This document shows positions 1-5,377 of a stretch of DNA of 6,205 nucleotides, one piece after another. The number at the start of each line of letters is the position of its first letter. The stretch's first letter is position 1. Source of the stretch: Thermoplasmatota archaeon. GTDB taxonomy: Archaea; Thermoplasmatota; E2; JACPAO01; JAHFTW01. Both the position numbers and the translations under genes were made by a program. The stretch is taken from assembly GCA_028289805.1 (NCBI GenBank), contig JANQNI010000180.1, positions 1 through 6,205 of the forward strand. The letters run 5' to 3'. The notes under the pieces were generated by a model that saw only the letters and a program-made list of their open reading frames with translations, had not been told where the DNA came from and searched no databases.

Positions 1-157
1 GGCCCGCAAGGCGGGCCTTGAGGCGGAACTGGAGCCGGACGCCCGGCATCCCTCCGTCCCCTACCAGAAGGTCGGTCGCGTGCTGGTGGCCAAGTCCGGC
101 TCGAAGGAGTCGGTGCTGCGCCGGGTGGCCGAGCGCATGGGCGGCGCCAAGCAATAG
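1..157 (+). CDS. srp19: Signal recognition particle subunit SRP19, C-terminal fragment
   Basis: This is the 3' end of a gene that enters from the left edge; the first whole codon is at base 2 and the TAG stop is at 155-157, giving 51 residues. SRP19 binds the SRP RNA (7S) in archaea and eukaryotes and helps load SRP54 for co-translational targeting to the membrane. The fragment runs as the family's C-terminal half does: a helix end (ARKAGLEAEL), a short loop, then HPSVPYQKVGRVLV, which matches the family's Y/H-P-x(5-6)-GRV-x-V strand, then a basic SGSKESVLRRVAERM helix like the family's final K-rich helix. Archaeal SRP19 proteins are about 90-150 residues, so a third to a half of the protein is visible. 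It converges on the lipoprotein gene with 21 bases between them. The call rests on pattern memory of a short fragment; another small RNA-binding protein is the alternative. Confidence 0.75.
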   Translation, partial: ARKAGLEAELEPDARHPSVPYQKVGRVLVAKSGSKESVLRRVAERMGGAKQ

Positions 158-178
158 GCTCGGCTCCAGTGCTCGCCC

Positions 179-754
179 TCAGGCGCAGACGAGGGACCGG
201 CGGACCTCGAGTCGGTGCGGCCCCGGTCCGAGGCGGTCGCCGTCCCAGCGGACCTCCTGGCTGCACACCCACGCCGGGCCGGCGTCGCCGCGGCAGCCGT
301 CGCCGACGCAGGAGACGCTGGTCCAGCCGAAGCCGACGGAACCCAGGGTCCCCGCAAGCACCTCCACGCGGGCGCGCTCCTCCACCGTGCCGCCGCCGTC
401 GCTCCAGAGGGCGTCCTGGAAAGACTCGGCGCAACAAGACATATTGACCTGGGACGAGAGTGCTTCGAGGGCGACGAAGTCCTCGCCGTCGACGCGCAGC
501 ACGGAGCCGTCGCCGGCGTCCTCGATGCCCCAGGTGGCGGTGCCGATGCTGACGCGCAGGGACTCGCTCCAGGCGGTCACGTCCACGCCGTCGTCCTGGG
601 GGAGGGGGAACCGGGCGGACCAGACCCCCTCGCCCCGGAGGTTGAGAAACAGGTTGTCGTCGCGGTCGCCGCCGGAGCGGTCCTCCTGGCCCGCGCATCC
701 CGCCAGGGCGGCGCAGAGGAGCAGGAGGACCGGGGCGGGGGCCGCCCGGCGCAT
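179..754 (-). CDS. Putative secreted lipoprotein, cysteine-rich, unknown function
   Basis: The product is a 191-residue protein that I do not recognise. The N-terminus is a lipoprotein signal: MRR, a hydrophobic stretch at about residues 8-19, and a lipobox L17-A18-G19-C20. It predicts export and lipid anchoring at C20, followed by a short acidic, Gly/Asp-rich linker (21-33). The remainder looks like a mainly beta domain without membrane segments. It has six further cysteines (C107, C108, C149, C154, C164, C190), enough for three disulphides outside the cell. The ATG was chosen because it gives a perfect signal peptide and because its A is also the last base of the purQ TGA (TGATG), which suggests translational coupling. 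In-frame starts further upstream lie inside purQ and give an arginine/proline-rich shadow. A partial SD (AGGT, bases 767-770) sits 12 bases upstream. It probably shares the purine operon transcript, but nothing in it points to purine chemistry. Confidence 0.72.
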   Translation of the reverse strand: MRRAAPAPVLLLLCAALAGCAGQEDRSGGDRDDNLFLNLRGEGVWSARFPLPQDDGVDVTAWSESLRVSIGTATWGIEDAGDGSVLRVDGEDFVALEALSSQVNMSCCAESFQDALWSDGGGTVEERARVEVLAGTLGSVGFGWTSVSCVGDGCRGDAGPAWVCSQEVRWDGDRLGPGPHRLEVRRSLVCA

Positions 755-1602
755 CACAGCCGCTTGACCTGGTAGTCGACGATGCTCTCGAAGACGGCGC
801 GGCCGTCGCCCACGTCGAAGCCGAGGCCGGCGTCGAGGCCGGTGCGGGTCCAGTCGGGGTGGTTGCGGCGGTAGAAGACGCGCTCGGGGTGGGGCATCAT
901 CCCGAAGACCGTGCCCTCGGGGTTGCAGACGCCCGCGATGGCGTGGGCGGCGCCGTTGGGGCTCCACGGGTAGGCGGGGTCGTCCGAGCCGTCGGGGTCC
1001 GTGTAGGTGAAGACGACCTGGTCCTGGTCCACGAGGCGCTCGTAGTCACGGTCGTCGGCCAGGATGAACTTGCCCTCGGCGTGGCTGCTGATGACGGTGC
1101 GCACCTCGTCGTGGGGGATGCCCGTGGTGAACTTGCAGTTGCCGCGGTTGACGTGGCGCAGCAGGCTCGGGCGGCACTCGTAGTGGCCGCAGTCGTTGAG
1201 GTGCAGCGCCGCCGTCGGCGCCTGCGTGTAGGCCTGGCCGGGCTCCAGGTTGGGCAGGAGGCCGGTCTCGACGAGGATCTGGAAGCCGTTGCAGATGCCC
1301 AGCACCGGCTTGCCAGCCTCCACGAACTCGGAGAGGTCGTTGCCGAGGCGGCTCTTGACGCGGGCGGCCAGGATGGCGCCGGCGCGGATGTAGTCGCCCG
1401 CCGAGAAGCCGCCGGCGATCCAGAGACCGTCGTAGTCGGCGAGGTTGCGGCGTTCGTGGTCGGCCACGTCGTGGCCAGTGAACTGCTTCAGGTGGACGAT
1501 CTCGGACTGGACGCCGATCTCGCGCATCACCTGGGCGGACTCGTCTTCCGAGTTGGTGCCCTCGATGCGCAGGACGGCCCACTTGATGTCGGACTTGTTC
1601 AC
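754..1602 (-). CDS. purQ: Phosphoribosylformylglycinamidine synthase subunit PurQ (glutaminase)
   Basis: PurQ is the class I glutamine amidotransferase subunit of FGAM synthase; it hydrolyses glutamine and channels ammonia to PurL in the cytoplasm. The 282-residue protein shows the whole fold: a start strand with WAVLRIEGTNSE (8-19), the GGFSAGDYIRAGA oxyanion-side motif (64-76), the nucleophile elbow LGICNGFQ with catalytic C104, and the MMPHPER motif with catalytic H238 and E240. SSHAEGKF (172-179) corresponds to the family's conserved H-x-EG segment. At 282 residues it is longer than the roughly 220-230 usual in bacteria and nearer to the long archaeal form. The start is GTG at 1602-1600, chosen because a strong GGAGGT lies 8 bases upstream and because the family begins here. 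It follows purL after 91 bases that hold two hairpins, and its stop shares a base with the next gene's ATG. Confidence 0.96.
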   Translation of the reverse strand: MNKSDIKWAVLRIEGTNSEDESAQVMREIGVQSEIVHLKQFTGHDVADHERRNLADYDGLWIAGGFSAGDYIRAGAILAARVKSRLGNDLSEFVEAGKPVLGICNGFQILVETGLLPNLEPGQAYTQAPTAALHLNDCGHYECRPSLLRHVNRGNCKFTTGIPHDEVRTVISSHAEGKFILADDRDYERLVDQDQVVFTYTDPDGSDDPAYPWSPNGAAHAIAGVCNPEGTVFGMMPHPERVFYRRNHPDWTRTGLDAGLGFDVGDGRAVFESIVDYQVKRL

Positions 1603-1610
1603 GAGGCCCC

Positions 1611-1616
1611 ACCTCC
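1611..1616 (-). promoter_or_regulatory. Shine-Dalgarno of purQ
   Basis: On the minus strand these bases read GGAGGT, a near-perfect anti-16S match, ending 8 bases before the GTG start of purQ. It decides that start. It is the strongest ribosome binding site seen in the window and it is complementary to an ACCTCC element about 22 bases further upstream (see the hairpin entry). Confidence 0.8.
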
Positions 1617-1644
1617 GATCGCGCTGCGCGCGCTCGAAGGAGGT
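1611..1644 (-). promoter_or_regulatory. Hairpin that would sequester the purQ ribosome binding site
   Basis: Read as minus-strand RNA, ACCTCC (1644-1639) is the exact complement of the purQ SD GGAGGT (1616-1611). Between them the sequence folds again: GA/TC (1635-1634 with 1618-1617), one G.A mismatch, then CGCGC paired with GCGCG (1632-1628 with 1624-1620) around a three-base loop. In total about 13 pairs, mostly G-C, interrupted by a three-base bulge. If formed, the SD would be closed until a ribosome or a factor opened it. The complementarity is read directly; a regulatory role is inferred. In DNA of this GC content short complementary stretches are common, which limits confidence. Confidence 0.45.
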
Positions 1645-1667
1645 CCGGCAGCTGGCGCAGCCTGAGC

Positions 1668-1698
1668 CGTGAAGACCTCGCGATGCGTGGTCTTCACG
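1668..1698. repeat. Perfect 10-bp inverted repeat across the purL stop codon
   Basis: CGTGAAGACC at 1668-1677 is the exact reverse complement of GGTCTTCACG at 1689-1698, with an 11-base spacer. The right arm contains the purL TGA (1694-1696). As RNA it would be a stable hairpin in which the terminating ribosome sits; as DNA it is a dyad of the size used by dimeric regulators. There is no T-run on the minus strand after it, so it does not look like a standard archaeal terminator. Confidence 0.6.
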
Positions 1699-4087
1699 CC
1701 TCCACCCCCATCAGGCGCGGCAGGGCGTTGGCCCACTCCTCGCGCAGGCTGGCGGCGTCGGCGTCGACGGCGTAGGTCTCGCCGGTCCTGATGCGCACGC
1801 GGCCGTCGTCCGTGACGCTTCCGACGTGCCGCAGCCGGTCGGCGACGGGCGCCATGGCGGCCTCGAAGTCGGCGGCGCGGTCTTCGGGGACCTCCAGCAG
1901 CCAGCGCGTGTTGCTCTCGGAGAACAGGGCGACGACGGGGTCCTCGTGCAGGGCGTCCGCGTGGACGTGGGCGCCCAGGCCGCCGCTGGCGAAGCACATC
2001 TCGGCCAGGGCGACGGCGAGGCCGCCCTCGCTGAGGTCGTGGGCGGCGCGCACGGTGCCGGCCTCGATGGCCGAGACCACGGCCTCGGCGCTGTCGGCGA
2101 GGACCTTCGCGTCCGTGCGGGGGACGCTGCCGCCCTCCGCATCGTGGTAGCGCAGGTAGAGGCTGCCGCCGAACTCGTCGCCGGTCTCACCCAGCAGGTA
2201 GAGCCGGTTGCCGGCCGCCTTCAGGTCGAGGGTGGTGGCGTGCTTGTAGTGGCTCAGGATGCCGACGCCCATGACGGTGGGCGTGGGCGGGATGGGGCGC
2301 GTCGGGGTCTCGTTGTAGAGGCTGACGTTGCCGCTGCTGAAGGGGACGTCGAGGGCGCGGGCCACGTCGCCCAGGCCCCGCGTCGCCTCGTACAGCTCCC
2401 ACATCCGCTCCGGCTTCTGCGGGTTGCCGAAGTTGAGGTTGTCGCAGAGGCTGCTGAGGCGGGCGCCGACGGCGGCGAGGTTGCGCACGGTCTCGTCGAC
2501 GGCGGAGGCGCTGCCCCAGTACGGGTCGCGCTCCGTCAGGTAGGGGTTGACGTCGCTGCACAGGGCGAGGCCCCGATCGGAGGCGTCGAGGGGCTTCAGG
2601 ACGGCGGCGTCGCCGGGACCCTCGCTGCCAAGGGCGCCCTGGAACGGCTTCAGCACCGTGTTGGCGCGCACCTCGTGGTCGTACTGGCGCACCACCCACT
2701 CCTTGCTCATGACGCTGGAGTGGCGCAGCATCCAGCGCAGGACCTCCTCCATGTCCTCCGGGACCGGAAGCTCGGGCGTCGGCTCGGGCTCGACGGTGCG
2801 CACGGCGCAGGGGCGGTCGTAGACGGGGCCGCCGGTGCTGAACTCCAGGTCCAGCCTCAAGACGGTCTCGTCGTGGAAGGTGACGTGGTTGACCTTCTCC
2901 TCGATGACGGTGCCGCACACGACGGCGGGGACGTCCCACTTGGCGGCGATCTGCAGGATGCGCTCGACGTTCTCCGCCTTGGCGGTGACCATCATGCGCT
3001 CCTGGGACTCGCTGACCCAGATCTCCCACGGCGCCATGCCAGGGACCTTGGTCGGGATCTTCTCCAGTTCGATGTGGCAGCCGTAGCCGGCGTCGTAGGC
3101 GAGTTCACCCGCGACGCAGCTCAGGCCGCCGCCGCCGAAGTCCTTGCAGCCCGTCGTGAGGCCCTCGCGGATGACCTCCAGGGTGACGTGCATGAGGGGT
3201 TCCTTCAGGATGGCGTCGCCCACCTGCACGGCGCTGCGGCTGGCGTCCTCGGACTCCTCCGACAGTTCCTCGCTGGCGAAGGCGACGCCGTGGATGCCGT
3301 CGCGGCCCGTCGGGTTGCCGAGGTACACGAAGACGTCGCCGACGCCGCCGGCCTTGGAGTGCACCAGTTCGTCCTTGCGGACGACGCCGATGCAGCCGAC
3401 GTTGACGAGGCAGTTGCCCGTGTAGCCCTCGTGGAACGTGATGCCGCCGGCGACGGTGGGGATGCCGACGCGGTTGCCGTAGTCGCGGATGCCGCTGATG
3501 ACCCCGTCCAGCAGGAAGCGGGGGTGCTTGACGCCCGGCGGCAGGTCCGCATTCTTCATGTCCAGGGGGCCGAAGAACAGGGGGTCGACGAGGGCCACCG
3601 GCTGGGCGCCCATGCAGACCACGTCGCGCAGGATGCCACCCACGCCCGTCGCGGCGCCGCCGTAGGGCTCGATGGCGCTGGGGTGGTTGTGGCTCTCCAG
3701 GCCGACGGCGTAGTAATGCTCGTCGTCGAACTCGACGATGCCCGCGTCCTCGCGGGCGGCGATCTTGTCCTCGGCGATGCCGTAGACGTTCGCCTTCAGC
3801 ACCGGCTTGCTGGACTTGTAGCAGCAGTGCTCCGACCACGCCTGGCCGAGGGCCTCCAACTCCACGTCCGTGGGGTCGTCCTCGCCGTCGCGACCCAGGA
3901 AGTGGTCGCGGGCGGCCTGCATCTCCTCCAGGGAGAGGCCGATGCTCATCGCCTGGGAGCAGGCCAGCAGTTCGTCGTCGCTCATGTCGCGCAGGCGGAA
4001 GCGGCGCAGAGGGAAGCCCACGCCGAGCTTCTCCACCTTCGACTCCCAGGAGGCGGCCGCGGCGGAGGCGGCGGTGGCGTCCGTCAC
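1694..4087 (-). CDS. purL: Phosphoribosylformylglycinamidine synthase subunit PurL (synthetase)
   Basis: PurL is the ATP-dependent synthetase subunit of FGAM synthase: FGAR plus ATP plus ammonia from PurQ gives FGAM. The 797-residue protein has the two-lobed PurM-like architecture: WSEHCCYKSSK with the active-site histidine H87 (84-94), ESHNHPSAIEPYGGAATGVGG for ATP/Mg binding (131-151), DFGGGGLSCVAGEL (316-329), then the second lobe with DNLNFGNPQKPE (549-560), NVSLYNE (587-593) and HDLSEGGLAVALAEM (683-697). The glutaminase domain of large bacterial PurL is absent, as expected with separate purS and purQ. Residues 1-22 are an alanine-rich extension; from FPLRRFRLRDM on it resembles the N-terminal segment of PurL relatives of similar size. 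The GTG start overlaps the preceding small ORF's stop as GTGA; a run of seven G lies 6 bases upstream as a weak SD. ATG codon 35 is a less likely start. Confidence 0.97.
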   Translation of the reverse strand: MTDATAASAAAASWESKVEKLGVGFPLRRFRLRDMSDDELLACSQAMSIGLSLEEMQAARDHFLGRDGEDDPTDVELEALGQAWSEHCCYKSSKPVLKANVYGIAEDKIAAREDAGIVEFDDEHYYAVGLESHNHPSAIEPYGGAATGVGGILRDVVCMGAQPVALVDPLFFGPLDMKNADLPPGVKHPRFLLDGVISGIRDYGNRVGIPTVAGGITFHEGYTGNCLVNVGCIGVVRKDELVHSKAGGVGDVFVYLGNPTGRDGIHGVAFASEELSEESEDASRSAVQVGDAILKEPLMHVTLEVIREGLTTGCKDFGGGGLSCVAGELAYDAGYGCHIELEKIPTKVPGMAPWEIWVSESQERMMVTAKAENVERILQIAAKWDVPAVVCGTVIEEKVNHVTFHDETVLRLDLEFSTGGPVYDRPCAVRTVEPEPTPELPVPEDMEEVLRWMLRHSSVMSKEWVVRQYDHEVRANTVLKPFQGALGSEGPGDAAVLKPLDASDRGLALCSDVNPYLTERDPYWGSASAVDETVRNLAAVGARLSSLCDNLNFGNPQKPERMWELYEATRGLGDVARALDVPFSSGNVSLYNETPTRPIPPTPTVMGVGILSHYKHATTLDLKAAGNRLYLLGETGDEFGGSLYLRYHDAEGGSVPRTDAKVLADSAEAVVSAIEAGTVRAAHDLSEGGLAVALAEMCFASGGLGAHVHADALHEDPVVALFSESNTRWLLEVPEDRAADFEAAMAPVADRLRHVGSVTDDGRVRIRTGETYAVDADAASLREEWANALPRLMGVEA

Positions 4088-4239
4088 GCAGCGCCCCCCC
4101 GGAGTTGCTGGAGGCGCGCGCCGTAGCGGCTGCGGCGGGCGGGCGTCGCCCGGGCCGTCGGGCGGCTCGCCGGGATGCGCTGGCTCGCCTCGCGGGCCGC
4201 CGCGTTGTGCGTCCGCTTCTTGTTGGCCGGAGCCGTCAT
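4084..4239 (-). CDS. Small highly basic protein between purS and purL, unknown function
   Basis: A 51-residue ORF fills the gap between purS and purL. It starts with ATG two bases after the purS stop (TGAGCATG) and its TGA overlaps the purL GTG by four bases as GTGA. A GGAG lies 6 bases before the ATG, inside the last codons of purS. The product has ten arginines and two lysines against a single glutamate, is rich in Ala, Pro and Ser, and has one aromatic residue (Y39), so it is probably disordered in its first two thirds, with a possible short amphipathic helix near the end (RYGARLQQLRGG). No signal peptide, membrane segment or cysteine is present. I do not recognise it. The spacing and the SD argue for a translated gene; short length and high GC leave open a chance ORF or a spacer used only for coupling. 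Nucleic-acid or nucleotide binding would suit the charge but is only a guess. Confidence 0.6.
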   Translation of the reverse strand: MTAPANKKRTHNAAAREASQRIPASRPTARATPARRSRYGARLQQLRGGAA

Positions 4240-4241
4240 GC

Positions 4242-4487
4242 TCAGCTCCGGATCTCCACGTCGTAGTCGTGGATGACCGGGTTCGTCAGCAGGCGCCGGC
4301 ACATCTTGTCCACCTGCTCCCGGGCCTCGGCCTCCGGCGTGTCGCCGAGGTCGATTTCCCAGACCTTCGTCGTGTGGACGGACTGGACGGCGTCGAAGCC
4401 GAGCAGGTGAAGCGCCTTCGTGGTGTTGCTTCCCTCCGGGTCGCTGATGCCCGGTTTCAGGTGGACGATGACCTCTGCGCGGACCAT
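4242..4487 (-). CDS. purS: Phosphoribosylformylglycinamidine synthase subunit PurS
   Basis: PurS is the small structural subunit that bridges PurQ and PurL in three-part FGAM synthases and is thought to help ammonia channelling; it acts as a dimer. The 81-residue length is the family norm. Visible family features are the opening strand RAEVIVHLKPG (3-13), the DPEGSNTTKALHLLGF segment (16-31) equivalent to the usual D-P-x-G-x(4)-AL-x-x-LG-F, a V-x-x-V-x-x-x-K-x-W/x-E strand (34-44), and a C-terminal helix and strand ending NPVIHDYDVEI (69-79). The ATG at 4487-4485 fits the family start; AGGGG 6 bases upstream is a partial SD. It is the first gene of the minus-strand purine operon, reading away from the divergent NmrA-like gene, with a TATA-like element about 35 bases upstream. 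Confidence 0.95.
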   Translation of the reverse strand: MVRAEVIVHLKPGISDPEGSNTTKALHLLGFDAVQSVHTTKVWEIDLGDTPEAEAREQVDKMCRRLLTNPVIHDYDVEIRS

Positions 4488-4519
4488 GGGTTGCCCCTGG
4501 GCGCGCCAGAGGGAAGGGG

Positions 4520-4525
4520 TATTTA
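4520..4525. promoter_or_regulatory. Possible TATA element between divergent purS and NmrA-like gene
   Basis: TATTTA on the plus strand (TAAATA on the minus strand) is the only clear A/T run in the 103-base gap at 4488-4590. Its centre is about 35 bases from the purS ATG, so an archaeal promoter would start transcription roughly 10 bases ahead of purS. Towards the NmrA-like gene the same box would leave a leader of about 43 bases; on that strand it is preceded by a purine-rich GGGAAGGGG that could serve as a BRE. It may serve either or both genes. The rest of the gap is GC-rich and holds only a weak CGGGG/CCCCG dyad (4526-4541). Confidence 0.4.
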
Positions 4526-4590
4526 CGGGGTGGGGTCCCCGCCGCGCCGGGCCAGCAGCGTCTTGAGCCCGCCCGCGCCTTCGTGTCTCC

Positions 4591-5304
4591 GTGCGGGTGT
4601 GCATCGTCGGCGCGTCGGGGAAGCTGGGCCAGTACATGGTCCAGCACGCCCTGGACCGGGGCCACGAGGTGGTCGGCGTGTGCCGGGAGCAGAGCGTCCA
4701 CAAGCTGGAGCGATTCGCATCGCGCATCCGCGTCGTGTCGGGGCCGACCAACGACCCCGAGGTCGTCCGGCGCGCCGTGGAGGACTGCGACGGCGTCTTG
4801 ACCGTCCTCGTGCCGTGGGGCGTGCAGCAGTACGCCACGGGCACCGCGCAGGCGGTCCTGGACCACGCCCACGAGGACGCGCGGCTCGTCTTCTCGTGCG
4901 GGTGGCACATCACGCGCGACGGGCAGGACCGGTACACGCGGCGGCTGCGCGCCTTCGTGAAGGTCTTCGGCTGGATCGCGCGGCGGCTCCGGTACGCGGA
5001 CCTGGACGACCAGGAGGAGGCGTGCCGGCGCGTCTTCGCGAGCGGTCGACGGTGGACCGTCGTGCGCGGCAGCCGCCTGGAGGAGGGCGAGAGCGAGGGG
5101 TTGCCGGTGTGGAGCCGCCACGTGGGCGACCCGGTGCTGCGCAGCGACCGGACCCGGCGCATCGACTTCGCCCTCTTCATGGTCGCCGCCCTCGAAGACG
5201 ACGCACTCGTCCAGGAGGCTCCCGCCATCGTCGGCTGCCAGACCCGGTCGGCCCTGCGCCACGGCCCCGCCCGGCACGCGCCGGATGCGCCGGATGCGCC
5301 GTGA
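4591..5304 (+). CDS. NmrA-like / atypical SDR NAD(P)-binding protein
   Basis: The 237-residue product has a Rossmann fold of the atypical short-chain dehydrogenase type. The nucleotide-binding loop is VGASGKLG (6-13, G-x-x-G-x-x-G), followed by the alternating strands HEVVGVCR (25-32), IRVVSG (46-51) and DGVLTVLVPWG (67-77). Later it has the family-typical helix DLDDQEEACRRVFASG (137-152), the strand WTVVRGSRL (155-163), where most relatives have WTIVRP, and the helix RIDFALFMVAALED (190-203). The classical SDR Tyr-x-x-x-Lys pair is not evident, so it could be a reductase, an epimerase-like enzyme or a non-enzymatic redox sensor. The GTG start is forced: an in-frame TGA lies at 4564-4566 and no other start codon follows before 4591. 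No SD is visible, so it may be leaderless or SD-independent. The last 20 residues are low-complexity (HAPDAPDAP) and encoded by a short GC-rich repeat. Substrate unknown. Confidence 0.8.
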   Translation: MRVCIVGASGKLGQYMVQHALDRGHEVVGVCREQSVHKLERFASRIRVVSGPTNDPEVVRRAVEDCDGVLTVLVPWGVQQYATGTAQAVLDHAHEDARLVFSCGWHITRDGQDRYTRRLRAFVKVFGWIARRLRYADLDDQEEACRRVFASGRRWTVVRGSRLEEGESEGLPVWSRHVGDPVLRSDRTRRIDFALFMVAALEDDALVQEAPAIVGCQTRSALRHGPARHAPDAPDAP

Positions 5305-5324
5305 GGCACAGACCGTGCCGCGCA

Positions 5325-5340
5325 GGCGCGCCGACGCGCC
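5325..5340 (+). other. Short GC hairpin between the NmrA-like gene and glyA
   Basis: GGCGCG (5325-5330) and CGCGCC (5335-5340) pair perfectly around a CCGA loop. A weaker GGCAC/GTGCC hairpin (5305-5319) begins right after the NmrA-like stop. The bases that follow (GATTCCCTCTT) are only mildly T-rich, so a terminator is possible but weak. Otherwise the 73-base gap holds no clear promoter or SD for glyA. Confidence 0.25.
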
Positions 5341-5377
5341 GATTCCCTCTTGAAGCACCACCCACTGCGGCCGCCTC

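Noticed and set aside
158..178. Possible terminator between the convergent SRP19 and lipoprotein genes
   Set aside because: The 21 bases hold no T-run or stable dyad on either strand.
18..767. Plus-strand open frames over the lipoprotein gene (18-767 and 215-775)
   Set aside because: Low-complexity Arg/Ser/Pro or Ala/Gly products overlapping each other; the minus strand has a proper signal peptide, lipobox and coupled start.
1636..1644. GAAGGAGGT on the plus strand, resembling a perfect Shine-Dalgarno
   Set aside because: No plus-strand gene begins at a suitable distance. It is better explained as the complement of the arm that pairs with the purQ SD on the minus strand.
859..1665. A 268-codon plus-strand open frame antisense to purQ
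   Set aside because: Val/Ala/Asp-rich shadow of the purQ frame with no recognisable domain.
1826..4126. A 766-codon open frame on the plus strand, antisense to purL
   Set aside because: It mirrors the purL codon phase in GC-rich DNA. The translation is an Ala/Gly/Val/Asp-rich shadow without motifs, and purL is unmistakable on the other strand.
5278..5301. Tandem GCGCCGGAT repeat at the end of the NmrA-like gene
   Set aside because: Only about two and a half copies, in-frame (PDAPDAP) and in a low-complexity tail; no sign of a larger repeat family or attachment site.
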